Part shown: positions 37,124 through 45,477 of the stretch, piece after piece | Numbering within the stretch: the stretch's first letter is position 1 | How the letters are laid out: every line of letters starts with the position of its first letter | DNA from: Flavobacteriaceae bacterium | Lineage (GTDB): Bacteria > Bacteroidota > Bacteroidia > Flavobacteriales > Flavobacteriaceae | Assembly: GCA_013373635.1 (NCBI GenBank) | Contig: JABXHN010000022.1 | Location: forward strand, 186,001-250,000 | Direction of reading: 5' to 3' | DNA: 64,000 nucleotides | Translations under genes and position numbers: made by a program | Notes under the pieces: model-generated | What the model was told of the DNA's origin: nothing | What the model saw: only the letters and a program-made list of their open reading frames with translations | Databases searched by the model: none

Positions 37124-37635
37124 ATTCTTTTGAGTTGTTGTTTCATCATTTTAATTTGATCTCCCAACATATTCTGTTTATCGAGCTTTTTAGCCTCAGC
37201 TAAAAGAGTTGTAGCTTCTCTTTTTCTTCTTTTTTGCATAGAGATACCAGCTAGACTCAATTTAGCCATAGCCATATCATAATCCATATTTAATCCAAGT
37301 TTAACAGCCTTCTTAAAATACTTTTCAGCTTTGGATAAATTTGTTTGTGAATTGATGATTCCATGCAAGTAATTGTAATACCCTTGTTGTTTGCTTGTCA
37401 AAGCTGCCTCAGGGTTCTTAATTTTGTTTAACCAGCGTTCAGTACCTGCAAGATCTTGTTTTCTCATTCTAAGAAAAGCCATTAGAAGAATTTCATTTCT
37501 AAAATAGAGGAATATAAAGATCGTTGAAAGCAGCACTAAAAAGATTCCGTTGCCGATTTCTCCATCGATAAATTGATAAACGGCATAAGCGTTTATTGCA
37601 GCTGTAATGATAAGTTTGATGATTTTATGAAACAT
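37120..37635 (-). CDS. Membrane protein with TPR-like helical repeats
   Basis: A 171-residue protein starting at the ATG at 37635 (MFHKIIK); a longer reading crosses the rpmH promoter and is rejected. Two hydrophobic segments (about 5-22 and 28-48) are followed by a helical region with TPR-like spacing (YYNYLHGIINSQTNLSKAEKYFKKAV in outline). The protein is probably anchored in the inner membrane with the repeats in the cytoplasm. I do not recognise a specific family, and its role is unknown. A -7-like TACTTTTG lies about 53 bases upstream. Confidence 0.7.
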   Translation of the reverse strand: MFHKIIKLIITAAINAYAVYQFIDGEIGNGIFLVLLSTIFIFLYFRNEILLMAFLRMRKQDLAGTERWLNKIKNPEAALTSKQQGYYNYLHGIINSQTNLSKAEKYFKKAVKLGLNMDYDMAMAKLSLAGISMQKRRKREATTLLAEAKKLDKQNMLGDQIKMMKQQLKRI

Positions 37636-37729
37636 ATGAATTGTTTTAGGAATGTGAGCTTTATGAAGCTCATGTTCTAATGAGATGCAAAAGTAATAAA
37701 AACAATTAAAAATATTTTTTATTTTAGTC

Positions 37730-37759
37730 TTGTTAAAGCAAAAAGTCTTTGTATATTTG
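37730..37759 (+). promoter_or_regulatory. Promoter of rpmH (L34)
   Basis: TTG at 37730-37732, a 19-base spacer, then TATATTTG at 37752-37759. This is a full match to the Bacteroidota promoter pattern, 60 bases before the L34 ATG. Confidence 0.72.
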
Positions 37760-37819
37760 CGCCCAGCTTTTGAGCATGGAATCGAAAGCATAAACATTTA
37801 GTTATAAAAATTAAGCTCA

Positions 37820-37978
37820 ATGAAAAGAACATACCAGCCATCAAAGAGAAAAAGAAAGAACAAACACGGTTTTAGAGAACGTATGGCTTCTGCTAACGGA
37901 AGAAAGGTGCTTGCTCGTAGAAGAGCAAAAGGAAGAAAGAAATTAACTGTATCTTCTGAATTGAGACATAAGAAATAA
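37820..37978 (+). CDS. rpmH: 50S ribosomal protein L34
   Basis: A 52-residue, very basic ribosomal protein. It reads [18 protein letters not shown] and then [20 protein letters not shown], the universal L34 signature. It is short, has its own promoter and ends at a strong terminator. Unlike in most bacteria, the next gene is carB rather than rnpA. Confidence 0.98.
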   Translation: MKRTYQPSKRKRKNKHGFRERMASANGRKVLARRRAKGRKKLTVSSELRHKK

Positions 37979-38000
37979 TGATTGAAACGTTATTTAATAT

Positions 38001-38036
38001 AGGTGTTACTTTTTTATAAGTAACACCTTTTTTTTT
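38001..38036 (+). terminator. Terminator of rpmH
   Basis: A perfect 11-bp stem, AGGTGTTACTT (38001-38011) and AAGTAACACCT (38018-38028), with a 6-base loop, followed by at least eight T. Confidence 0.93.
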
Positions 38037-38068
38037 ATATTTTGCAAAACACTTAAGACTTAAACACA

Positions 38069-40921
38069 ATGCCTAAAAGAAACGATTTAAACTGCATCTT
38101 AATTATTGGATCTGGACCTATTATTATTGGACAAGCCTGTGAATTTGACTATTCTGGTTCTCAGTCGCTTAGATCCCTCAGAGAAGATGGCATTGAAACC
38201 GTTTTAATCAATTCCAACCCTGCAACGATCATGACGGACCCATCGATGGCTGATCATGTTTATCTAAAGCCTTTAACGACTAAATCTATTTTAGAGATTT
38301 TAGAAGCGCATCCACAAATCGATGCGGTACTACCAACAATGGGTGGTCAAACTGCACTTAACTTGTGTATTGAAGCAGATGAAAAAGGAATCTGGAATGA
38401 TTTTGGAGTTGAAATTATAGGAGTAGATATCGATGCTATCAACATTACTGAAGATCGTGAGCAGTTTAGAAAACTCATGGAAAAGATCGGTATAGGAATG
38501 GCTCCTCAAGCGACCGCAACTTCCTTTTTAGAAGGAAAAGAAATCGCTCAGAGATTCGGTTTTCCACTGGTAATTCGTTCATCGTTTACACTCGGTGGAG
38601 CAGGAGCTTCGATCGTATATGATCCAAAGGATTTTGATGAACTTCTTTCGAGAGCGCTTGAAATTTCACCGATTCATGAGGTAATGATTGATAAAGCCCT
38701 CATGGGGTGGAAGGAATACGAATTAGAGCTTTTACGCGATAAGAATGACAATGTGGTGATTATCTGTACCATTGAGAATATGGATCCTATGGGAATCCAT
38801 ACCGGTGATTCTATTACAGTAGCACCTGCCATGACGCTTTCAGATAGAACCTTCCAAAAGATGAGAGATATGGCCATCAAGATGATGCGCTCTATCGGAG
38901 ATTTCGCGGGTGGATGTAATGTTCAATTTGCAGTAAGTCCTGACGACCAGGAAGATATTATTGCTATTGAGATCAACCCAAGGGTATCTCGTTCTTCGGC
39001 CTTAGCATCAAAAGCAACAGGTTATCCTATTGCTAAAATTGCTTCTAAATTGGCAATTGGATATCACTTAGACGAATTAGATAATCAAATCACTAAGTCA
39101 ACTTCAGCATATTTTGAGCCAACTCTTGACTATGTGATTGTAAAAATCCCACGTTGGAACTTTGATAAATTTGAAGGTTCTGATCGTACTTTAGGACTCC
39201 AAATGAAATCAGTAGGAGAGGTGATGGGAATTGGAAGATCATTCCAAGAAGCTTTACACAAAGCAACTCAATCTCTTGAAATCAAAAGAAATGGTCTAGG
39301 AGCGGATGGTAAAGGATATAAAGATTACGATCAAATCATTGAAAAGCTTACGATTCCTAGTTGGGATCGAGTATTTGTAATATACGATGCAATTCAACTC
39401 GGAATTCCACTTACAAGAATTCACGAAATCACAAAGATTGATATGTGGTTCTTAAAGCAATACGAAGAATTATACGCTTTAGAAAAGGAAATTTCAAACT
39501 ACAGCTTAGAAAGTCTACCAAAATCTTTACTATTAGAAGCAAAACAAAAAGGATTTGCCGATCGTCAGATCGCTCATATGGTTGATTGCTTAGAATCTGA
39601 AGTATACAACAAAAGAGAAGAACTCAATATCAACAGAGTATTTAAATTAGTAGATACTTGTGCTGCAGAGTTTAAAGCGATGACGCCATACTATTACTCT
39701 ACTTTTGAGTCAGATGTACAAACAGCTGATGGAGATCGCTATACTGCAAATGACTCAATCGTTACCGATAAGAAAAAGATTGTAGTATTAGGATCAGGAC
39801 CTAATAGAATTGGCCAAGGAATCGAATTCGATTACTGTTGTGTACACGGGGTCTTAGCTGCATCTGAATGTGGCTACGAAACTATCATGATCAACTGTAA
39901 CCCAGAAACGGTCTCTACCGACTTTGATACCGCTGATAAACTGTATTTTGAGCCTGTATTCTGGGAGCATATCTACGATATTATCAAGCATGAAAAACCT
40001 GAAGGTGTCATCGTTCAGCTCGGAGGTCAAACGGCTCTTAAGCTCGCTGAGAAGTTAAATAAATACGGTATTAAAATTATCGGTACCAGCTTTCAAGCAC
40101 TTGATTTAGCAGAGGATAGAGGAAGTTTTTCTACGCTGCTTAGAGAAAACAATATACCATTCCCTGAGTTTGGTGTTGCTGAAACTGCAGATGAAGCTTT
40201 AGCTTTAGCAGATCAATTAGATTTTCCATTACTTGTTAGACCTTCTTATGTACTAGGTGGACAAGGGATGAAGATTGTAATCAATAAAGAAGAATTGGAA
40301 AAACACGTCGTTGATTTATTGCGTAAGATTCCAAATAACAAATTACTTCTCGATCACTATTTAGATGGTGCTATCGAAGCTGAAGCAGATGCTATCTGTG
40401 ACGGTGAGGATGTGTATATCATTGGTATCATGGAGCATATTGAACCATGTGGTATCCACTCTGGAGATTCTAATGCAACACTTCCTCCATTTAACTTAGG
40501 AGAATTTGTAATTCAACAGATTAAAGATCACACTAAGAAAATTGCCTTAGCATTAAATACCGTTGGTCTTATCAATATCCAATTCGCAATTAAAGATGAT
40601 AAAGTATATATCATCGAAGCAAACCCAAGAGCATCGCGAACCGTTCCATTTATTGCAAAGGCTTATAAGGAGCCTTATGTTAACTACGCGACTAAAGTGA
40701 TGCTTGGAGAAAAGAAAGTTAAAGACTTCAACTTCAATCCTCAATTAGATGGTTATGCGATTAAGCAGCCAGTATTCTCATTTAATAAGTTTCCAAATGT
40801 TAATAAGAACTTAGGACCAGAGATGAAGAGTACAGGAGAGAGTATCCTCTTTATCGATAGTTTAAAAGACGATCAATTTTACGAACTCTACCACAGAAGA
40901 AAAATGTACTTGAGTAAATAG
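38069..40921 (+). CDS. carB: Carbamoyl-phosphate synthase large subunit, lacking the MGS domain
   Basis: Makes carbamoyl phosphate for pyrimidine and arginine synthesis from bicarbonate, ATP and ammonia supplied by CarA. The 950-residue protein holds two repeated ATP-grasp halves. GSGPIIIGQACEFDYSG opens the first, and GSGPNRIGQGIEFDYCC opens the second. ATP-grasp loops such as RSSFTLGGAGASIV and RPSYVLGGQGMKIV are present. E. coli CarB has 1073 residues, ending in an allosteric MGS-like domain; here the protein stops at YELYHRRKMYLSK, where that domain should begin. So control by UMP and ornithine is probably absent. This short form is usual in my knowledge of Flavobacteriaceae. carA is not in the window. 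Confidence 0.95.
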   Translation: MPKRNDLNCILIIGSGPIIIGQACEFDYSGSQSLRSLREDGIETVLINSNPATIMTDPSMADHVYLKPLTTKSILEILEAHPQIDAVLPTMGGQTALNLCIEADEKGIWNDFGVEIIGVDIDAINITEDREQFRKLMEKIGIGMAPQATATSFLEGKEIAQRFGFPLVIRSSFTLGGAGASIVYDPKDFDELLSRALEISPIHEVMIDKALMGWKEYELELLRDKNDNVVIICTIENMDPMGIHTGDSITVAPAMTLSDRTFQKMRDMAIKMMRSIGDFAGGCNVQFAVSPDDQEDIIAIEINPRVSRSSALASKATGYPIAKIASKLAIGYHLDELDNQITKSTSAYFEPTLDYVIVKIPRWNFDKFEGSDRTLGLQMKSVGEVMGIGRSFQEALHKATQSLEIKRNGLGADGKGYKDYDQIIEKLTIPSWDRVFVIYDAIQLGIPLTRIHEITKIDMWFLKQYEELYALEKEISNYSLESLPKSLLLEAKQKGFADRQIAHMVDCLESEVYNKREELNINRVFKLVDTCAAEFKAMTPYYYSTFESDVQTADGDRYTANDSIVTDKKKIVVLGSGPNRIGQGIEFDYCCVHGVLAASECGYETIMINCNPETVSTDFDTADKLYFEPVFWEHIYDIIKHEKPEGVIVQLGGQTALKLAEKLNKYGIKIIGTSFQALDLAEDRGSFSTLLRENNIPFPEFGVAETADEALALADQLDFPLLVRPSYVLGGQGMKIVINKEELEKHVVDLLRKIPNNKLLLDHYLDGAIEAEADAICDGEDVYIIGIMEHIEPCGIHSGDSNATLPPFNLGEFVIQQIKDHTKKIALALNTVGLINIQFAIKDDKVYIIEANPRASRTVPFIAKAYKEPYVNYATKVMLGEKKVKDFNFNPQLDGYAIKQPVFSFNKFPNVNKNLGPEMKSTGESILFIDSLKDDQFYELYHRRKMYLSK

Positions 40922-40940
40922 TTAGATTGATTATATAAAA

Positions 40941-40971
40941 AAAAGGAGCCCTGTAAAGGCTCCTTTTTTTT
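40941..40971. terminator. Bidirectional terminator between carB and rmuC
   Basis: A 10-bp stem, AAAAGGAGCC (40941-40950) and GGCTCCTTTT (40958-40967), with a 7-base loop and a T-run. Poly-A precedes it for the opposite strand. It sits between convergent genes. Confidence 0.9.
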
Positions 40972-40985
40972 AGTAGTAATATGTG

Positions 40986-42287
40986 TTATTCTTCTTCATT
41001 GTCCTCCATTGCTCGTTCCAAAAGGTTTTCTGGAAGTGATTTTTTAGCTTTGGCTCCAAGTGTTTTTAGTTTTTCAACTCTAGAGATGAGATCTCCTTTT
41101 CCTGTATGAAGTTTATTCATTGCAGCTTCATAAAATCCTTTAGAATCATCCAATCGTTTACCAATTTGAATTAAATCTTGAAGTAAGCCTTCAAATTTAT
41201 CGTATAAAGCTCCGGCTTGACGAGCAATTTCAAGCGTGTTTTTACGTTGTTTTTCACTTGTCCAAAGTGATACAATGGTGCGTAATGTCGCTAATAGTGT
41301 AGAAGGAGTAACAATGACTATGTTTTGGGTGTATGCTGTATTGAACAATTCGTTTTCTTCATTAATTGCTGTAGAAAAAGCAGTTTCAATTGGGATAAAT
41401 AACAATACAAAATCCAAACTTTCGATATCGTAGAGTTCTTCGTATTTCTTAGCTGAGAGTTGGGAAATATGTCTTTTAATAGATTCGATATGTTTCTTTA
41501 AATATTGTTTTTTCAACAATTGATCATCTTCATTGATATAGCGTTCATAATCGGTTAGCGATACTTTAGAGTCTACAACCATATGTTTTTGATCCGGTAA
41601 ATTAATGACCACATCTGGGAGTTGTCTATTTCCATTCTCATCAGTATAAGATTGTTGAACCAAATACTCTCGATCTTTTTCAAGACCTGATTTTTCTAAC
41701 ACTTTTTCGAGTATTAATTCTCCCCAATTTCCCTGCATTTTCGAATCTCCTTTTAAAGCATTAGTAAGATTTTCAGCTTCTTTTTTAAGGGATTCATTCT
41801 GTGTTTTTAGGTTTTTAAATTGCTCTTCTAAAGCAGTTTTCATCTCAATATTAAAATTTTGAGATTTTTCAACACGTTCTTCAAAGGTTTTTATCTTCTC
41901 CTGTAAGGGTTTTAATACCTGATCGATATTCTCCTTGTTTTGAACGGTGAATTTCTGACTCTTATCTTCAAATATTTTTTGAGCTAAATTTTCAAAATTG
42001 ACAGCAAATTCCTTTTGAAGCTTTTTTAATTCTTCAGCTCGTTCTTCTTGTTCCTTTCTGAGGTGTTTTAAATCAGATTCTGCTTCTATATTTTTAGATA
42101 GGGTTTGTTGGTGTTCTTCTCGAAGCAGCTCCAATTGTTTTCTGGTCAGATTTAAATCTTCTTTCAGCGTTTGTACTAGTTCTGTAGGTTTATCTGAATT
42201 AGATTTAATCCTTGTGATGTATTGACCAATAAAGTATCCAAATGCTAAAAATAAGATTGGGCTGATGTAAATGTAAAGTTGATTCAT
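40986..42287 (-). CDS. rmuC: DNA recombination protein RmuC
   Basis: A 433-residue protein with an N-terminal membrane anchor (residues 5-25), long coiled-coil helices (about 35-180) and the conserved RmuC core. Core markers are QGNWGELILEKVLEKSGL, DSKVSLTDYERYI and IPIETAFSTAI. RmuC limits recombination at inverted repeats and has a nuclease-like fold. Its ATG overlaps the stop of the btuD-like gene by four bases (ATGA), so it is carried on the B12 uptake transcript, though no functional link is known. Confidence 0.92.
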   Translation of the reverse strand: MNQLYIYISPILFLAFGYFIGQYITRIKSNSDKPTELVQTLKEDLNLTRKQLELLREEHQQTLSKNIEAESDLKHLRKEQEERAEELKKLQKEFAVNFENLAQKIFEDKSQKFTVQNKENIDQVLKPLQEKIKTFEERVEKSQNFNIEMKTALEEQFKNLKTQNESLKKEAENLTNALKGDSKMQGNWGELILEKVLEKSGLEKDREYLVQQSYTDENGNRQLPDVVINLPDQKHMVVDSKVSLTDYERYINEDDQLLKKQYLKKHIESIKRHISQLSAKKYEELYDIESLDFVLLFIPIETAFSTAINEENELFNTAYTQNIVIVTPSTLLATLRTIVSLWTSEKQRKNTLEIARQAGALYDKFEGLLQDLIQIGKRLDDSKGFYEAAMNKLHTGKGDLISRVEKLKTLGAKAKKSLPENLLERAMEDNEEE

Positions 42288-43048
42288 GGGTGGATATCTT
42301 TTAAGACAAAGCTTTTACTGTGAGGGTTAAAATTAACCATTTCAGATGGAAAAATACGCTGGAAGACTTCTTTGTCGATTAAATTTTGAGGCGTATCAAA
42401 ATAGGGTTCATCTTTGAGTAATACGAGCATTTGATCACTTAATTCTATCGCTCTTTCAATTTCATGAGTGGATAGAATTATACATTTGTTGTAGTTGTGA
42501 GCTAGGTTGGATAGAATCTTAAACAGGTTTATTTTGTGATATAAATCTAAATGAGTGCTCGGTTCATCGAGGATGATATAAGGAGTATCTTGGGCAAAGG
42601 CTCTTGCGATTAATACTTTTTGATACTGCCCATCGGAGAGTTCAAAACACTTTTGATTCTTAAATTCTGTTATTTCAAAAAGAGCAAGTGCCTGATCAAT
42701 GATTTGTTTGTCGTTCTCAGTGAGTTTTCCAATCCAATTCAGATAGGGGTAGCGTCCCATTTGAACAAGCTCATAAACACTTAAAAATTTGTTTTCTTCA
42801 CGTGAAGTATGTACCACACTTATATGTTTTGCGAGCTCTTTGAAGCTGATGTTTTCAATGAATTCACCTTCAATCGAAACAGATCCCTCAATGCTTTGAA
42901 GTTCACCACAAATAGTTTTGATCAGCGTTGATTTTCCAATTCCATTGATTCCAACGATGGTATGTAAGCTTCCCAATTTGAATTCTAAATTCAAATTACG
43001 AACCACAGTGAAGTTGTCATAGCCGATATGTAGGTTTTCTAACTTCAT
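42284..43048 (-). CDS. btuD: Vitamin B12 ABC importer ATPase, BtuD
   Basis: A 254-residue ATP-binding subunit of a type II importer (FecE/BtuD family). Walker A GINGIGKST, signature LSDGQYQK, Walker B YIILDEPSTHLD and the H-loop STHEIE are all visible. The third Walker A glycine order is slightly unusual. The ATG at 43048 overlaps the stop of btuC (TAATG). Assignment to B12 rather than iron-siderophore comes from the neighbouring btuF and the riboswitch-controlled btuB; the family alone does not decide. Confidence 0.85.
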   Translation of the reverse strand: MKLENLHIGYDNFTVVRNLNLEFKLGSLHTIVGINGIGKSTLIKTICGELQSIEGSVSIEGEFIENISFKELAKHISVVHTSREENKFLSVYELVQMGRYPYLNWIGKLTENDKQIIDQALALFEITEFKNQKCFELSDGQYQKVLIARAFAQDTPYIILDEPSTHLDLYHKINLFKILSNLAHNYNKCIILSTHEIERAIELSDQMLVLLKDEPYFDTPQNLIDKEVFQRIFPSEMVNFNPHSKSFVLKDIHP

Positions 43049-44055
43049 TAAAAATGCATTTTCTTTTTGCGAATGAGTAACCAAATGACAATCGGTGCTC
43101 CAATGATGGATGTGATGGCGTTTATGGGTAAAACAGCGCTGCTGTAGGGTAGCTGTGAAATGGTGTCACAAATAAGCATAAACAAGGTCCCGCTGATCAG
43201 TGAAGCAGGGTAGAGGATTTTGTGATCGACGGTATTAAACCACAATCGACAAAGGTGTGGAATCGCCAATCCCAAAAAGGCAATTGGACCTACTATTGCA
43301 GTACTAGTACCGGCTAATAAGCCTGTGATGATAATGATTAAGATTCTAGAATTTTTAACAGAGACACCTAAATTTCTAGCATTTGATTCCCCTAATAAAA
43401 GCGCATTCAAAGGTTTGATTAAGGTGAGGCCTACTGTAAATGAAAGTATTGAAATTCCCACTAGAATACTCAAGGCTGTTGAATCTACCGCGCCTAAGTT
43501 TCCTAAGGACCAATAGATAAATTGTTGTAACTCTTCCTTAGAACTTAAAAAAGAAAGAACTGAAACAACCGCTGCTGTGATACTTCCAAACATGATTCCG
43601 ATAATAAGTAGACTCATAGAATCTTTAACTCTAAGAGCGATGGTGCCAATTAAACTCAAAACCAATAAACTTCCAATACTAGCCCCAAGTGTCGTCACTA
43701 GGGTTGAAACATGGGAAATGCCAAAAAGTGATGCTCCCATAATAAGAAGAGCAACCCCTAAAGAGGCTCCTGAGCTGATTCCCAACACAAAGGGCCCAGC
43801 AAGTGGGTTTCTAAAAAGGGTTTGCATCAATAATCCGCTTAAAGCTAGTGAAGCACCTACAAATAGAGCTGTAATGGCCTTTGGAATTCTGTAAGACCAA
43901 AGAATATATTCTAGACTTTTATCCTCCAATGGGGTTCCCAACAAAGATTTAAAACTATCCAAAAAGGGAATCTCTACCGAACCCAAGCTCAAATTGAGAA
44001 TTAGAGCAACAATGGTCAGTAGTGTGAGAATCGTAAATTTTTGAGATTTACTCAT
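43048..44055 (-). CDS. btuC: Vitamin B12 ABC importer permease, BtuC
   Basis: A 335-residue FecCD/BtuC-type permease with about ten transmembrane helices. The family features YRIPKAITALFVGASLALSG near residue 55 and GPIAFLGLAIPHLCRLW near 265 are clear. It forms the membrane channel with BtuD, overlaps btuF by 8 bases and btuD by one base. Confidence 0.88.
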   Translation of the reverse strand: MSKSQKFTILTLLTIVALILNLSLGSVEIPFLDSFKSLLGTPLEDKSLEYILWSYRIPKAITALFVGASLALSGLLMQTLFRNPLAGPFVLGISSGASLGVALLIMGASLFGISHVSTLVTTLGASIGSLLVLSLIGTIALRVKDSMSLLIIGIMFGSITAAVVSVLSFLSSKEELQQFIYWSLGNLGAVDSTALSILVGISILSFTVGLTLIKPLNALLLGESNARNLGVSVKNSRILIIIITGLLAGTSTAIVGPIAFLGLAIPHLCRLWFNTVDHKILYPASLISGTLFMLICDTISQLPYSSAVLPINAITSIIGAPIVIWLLIRKKKMHF

Positions 44056-45169
44056 GGACTAGCGGTTTAAAAAACGTTGGTTGATAGTTTTTTAAAAGTT
44101 GTGGGTGTAAGATATAAATAAGGTCTTTTAAGACCAAATCTGGTCGATGTGCCGCCAATTCAAAATAAAGCATCCCACCAGTTTCACCCTTGGTGAGTGC
44201 ATAGGTAAATACCTTCTTGTTTTTAAAAGATTCAAATACTCCGTAATGTGTATTAGAATCGAGCATTTCTTGATATGAGGTAAATTGAGCGGGTGCAATC
44301 CAAAAGCTAGCTGTTGATCCTTTGACGATAGCCTCTTCAATTGAAAGTGATAAACTGCCACTAGATCCCATATCTGAGAATAGATAGTCTGCATTTGCAT
44401 CTTTGAAAAAGCTAGCAGCCCAAGAATCATTTCCTGGGGCATACCAAACATCTTTGTATAGAGAACCACTAATCAAGGTGGGTTGCTTATTAGCTTTAGC
44501 AGCTAATTTTTTAGCCTCTAAATAATCGGCTTCAATTTGATTGAAAATATGTTGAGCCTGTGCTTCTTTATTAAAAAATAATCCAAAAAACTTAACCCAT
44601 TCAGCCTTTGCTAATGGTGACTGCTCAAGCCAGTCAGCATTTAATACGATTGGGATCCCAAAGGCTTCCAATTCATCATAAGCTTTATTGGAGCTGTTAA
44701 TGCTAAATCCAATGATAACCTCTGGATGTAGTGCAATAGCTGTTTCAATATTGATCTTTTCGTTTAGCCCCAATTCTTTTATTTGTCCTATATCAATGGC
44801 CTCCCTAACCTCTTTTGAGGAGATTAAATCAGTGCCTGCAAATCCCACGATGGATTCTACTTCATCTAAATCTACAACTGAAGGAATGTGTGTGGTAGAA
44901 CTCAAAACGATGCGTTCTACGGGAGTGAAAATACATTGATAATCTCGGTAATTGGCTTTTAATTCCTCGTTGTCTTTTGGAATGAGAGCAAACTCATAAG
45001 AGATGTTTGAATTGGGCCATGGATTGATTACAGTTAGAATTTTTACACCATCTTCCTTTTCATTAACCTTAAAATGCTCAGCATAATAGAGCTTTAATTG
45101 TTGATCTTGTGCCATTGTAGCACTCAGTGAAAAAGCAAAGAATAGAATCGTATATATTTTGTGTACCAT
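44048..45169 (-). CDS. btuF: Vitamin B12-binding periplasmic protein, BtuF
   Basis: A 373-residue substrate-binding protein of the helical-backbone (cluster A-II) type. A Sec signal (residues 1-20, ending TMAQ) exports it. The lobe-forming stretches RIVLSSTTHIPSVVDLDEV and HPEVIIGFSIN are family-like. It delivers cobamides to BtuCD. It is the first gene of btuFCD-rmuC, with an exact -7 box eight bases before the ATG and no riboswitch on its own side. The family is certain; B12 as the ligand is inferred from the adjacent riboswitch-btuB. Confidence 0.85.
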   Translation of the reverse strand: MVHKIYTILFFAFSLSATMAQDQQLKLYYAEHFKVNEKEDGVKILTVINPWPNSNISYEFALIPKDNEELKANYRDYQCIFTPVERIVLSSTTHIPSVVDLDEVESIVGFAGTDLISSKEVREAIDIGQIKELGLNEKINIETAIALHPEVIIGFSINSSNKAYDELEAFGIPIVLNADWLEQSPLAKAEWVKFFGLFFNKEAQAQHIFNQIEADYLEAKKLAAKANKQPTLISGSLYKDVWYAPGNDSWAASFFKDANADYLFSDMGSSGSLSLSIEEAIVKGSTASFWIAPAQFTSYQEMLDSNTHYGVFESFKNKKVFTYALTKGETGGMLYFELAAHRPDLVLKDLIYILHPQLLKNYQPTFFKPLVHE

Positions 45170-45176
45170 GGCAAAT

Positions 45177-45207
45177 CAAAAATACTATTTAATTATTGTG
45201 TGCTCAA
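45177..45207 (-). promoter_or_regulatory. Promoter of btuFCD
   Basis: On the minus strand, TTG (45205-45207), a 20-base spacer, then TATTTTTG (45177-45184), an exact TAnnTTTG, 7 bases before the ATG. It interleaves with the btuB promoter on the other strand. Confidence 0.6.
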
Positions 45208-45225
45208 TAAATAAGGCTATTTTTG
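45196..45225 (+). promoter_or_regulatory. Promoter of the riboswitch-btuB transcript
   Basis: TTG (45196-45198), a 19-base spacer, then TATTTTTG (45218-45225), an exact TAnnTTTG. The predicted start lies a few bases before the cobalamin riboswitch. Confidence 0.7.
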
Positions 45226-45231
45226 ACGTGA

Positions 45232-45440
45232 AATTAGGTTTTTCTAGAGTTGCTCTAGAAAATTAAAAGGGAAACTAGTTCAAATCTAGTGCTGTTCCCG
45301 CAACTGTAAGCTCAGTCGAAAGATGCTTTTAACGACTACAATACCACTCTTAATAGGGGAAGGTAAGTTAAAAAGACGCAAGCCAGGAGACCTGCCAGTT
45401 TCAAAACTGATTTATAAACTTTCGGGTAAAAAGTTTTAAG
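45232..45440 (+). promoter_or_regulatory. Cobalamin riboswitch upstream of btuB
   Basis: Conserved riboswitch blocks appear in the right order: TTAAAAGGGAA (45263-45273), GCTGTTCCCGCAACTGTAA (45291-45309), CCACT and the B12 box AGCCAGGAGACCTGCC (45381-45396). The downstream platform to about 45440 can form an A/T-rich hairpin (AAACTTT with AAAGTTT) and leads directly to the btuB start. When cobalamin binds, btuB expression should fall. The minus-strand gene btuF is not covered by it. Confidence 0.95.
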
Positions 45441-45477
45441 GTTCATTCCTTCATGCTTCCGTGTTAAACAACACAAA

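Noticed and set aside
37636-37797. Longer N-terminus of the TPR-like protein up to 37797
   Set aside because: It would run antisense through the rpmH promoter and adds a Cys- and Lys-rich stretch without family features; the ATG at 37635 gives a clean membrane start.
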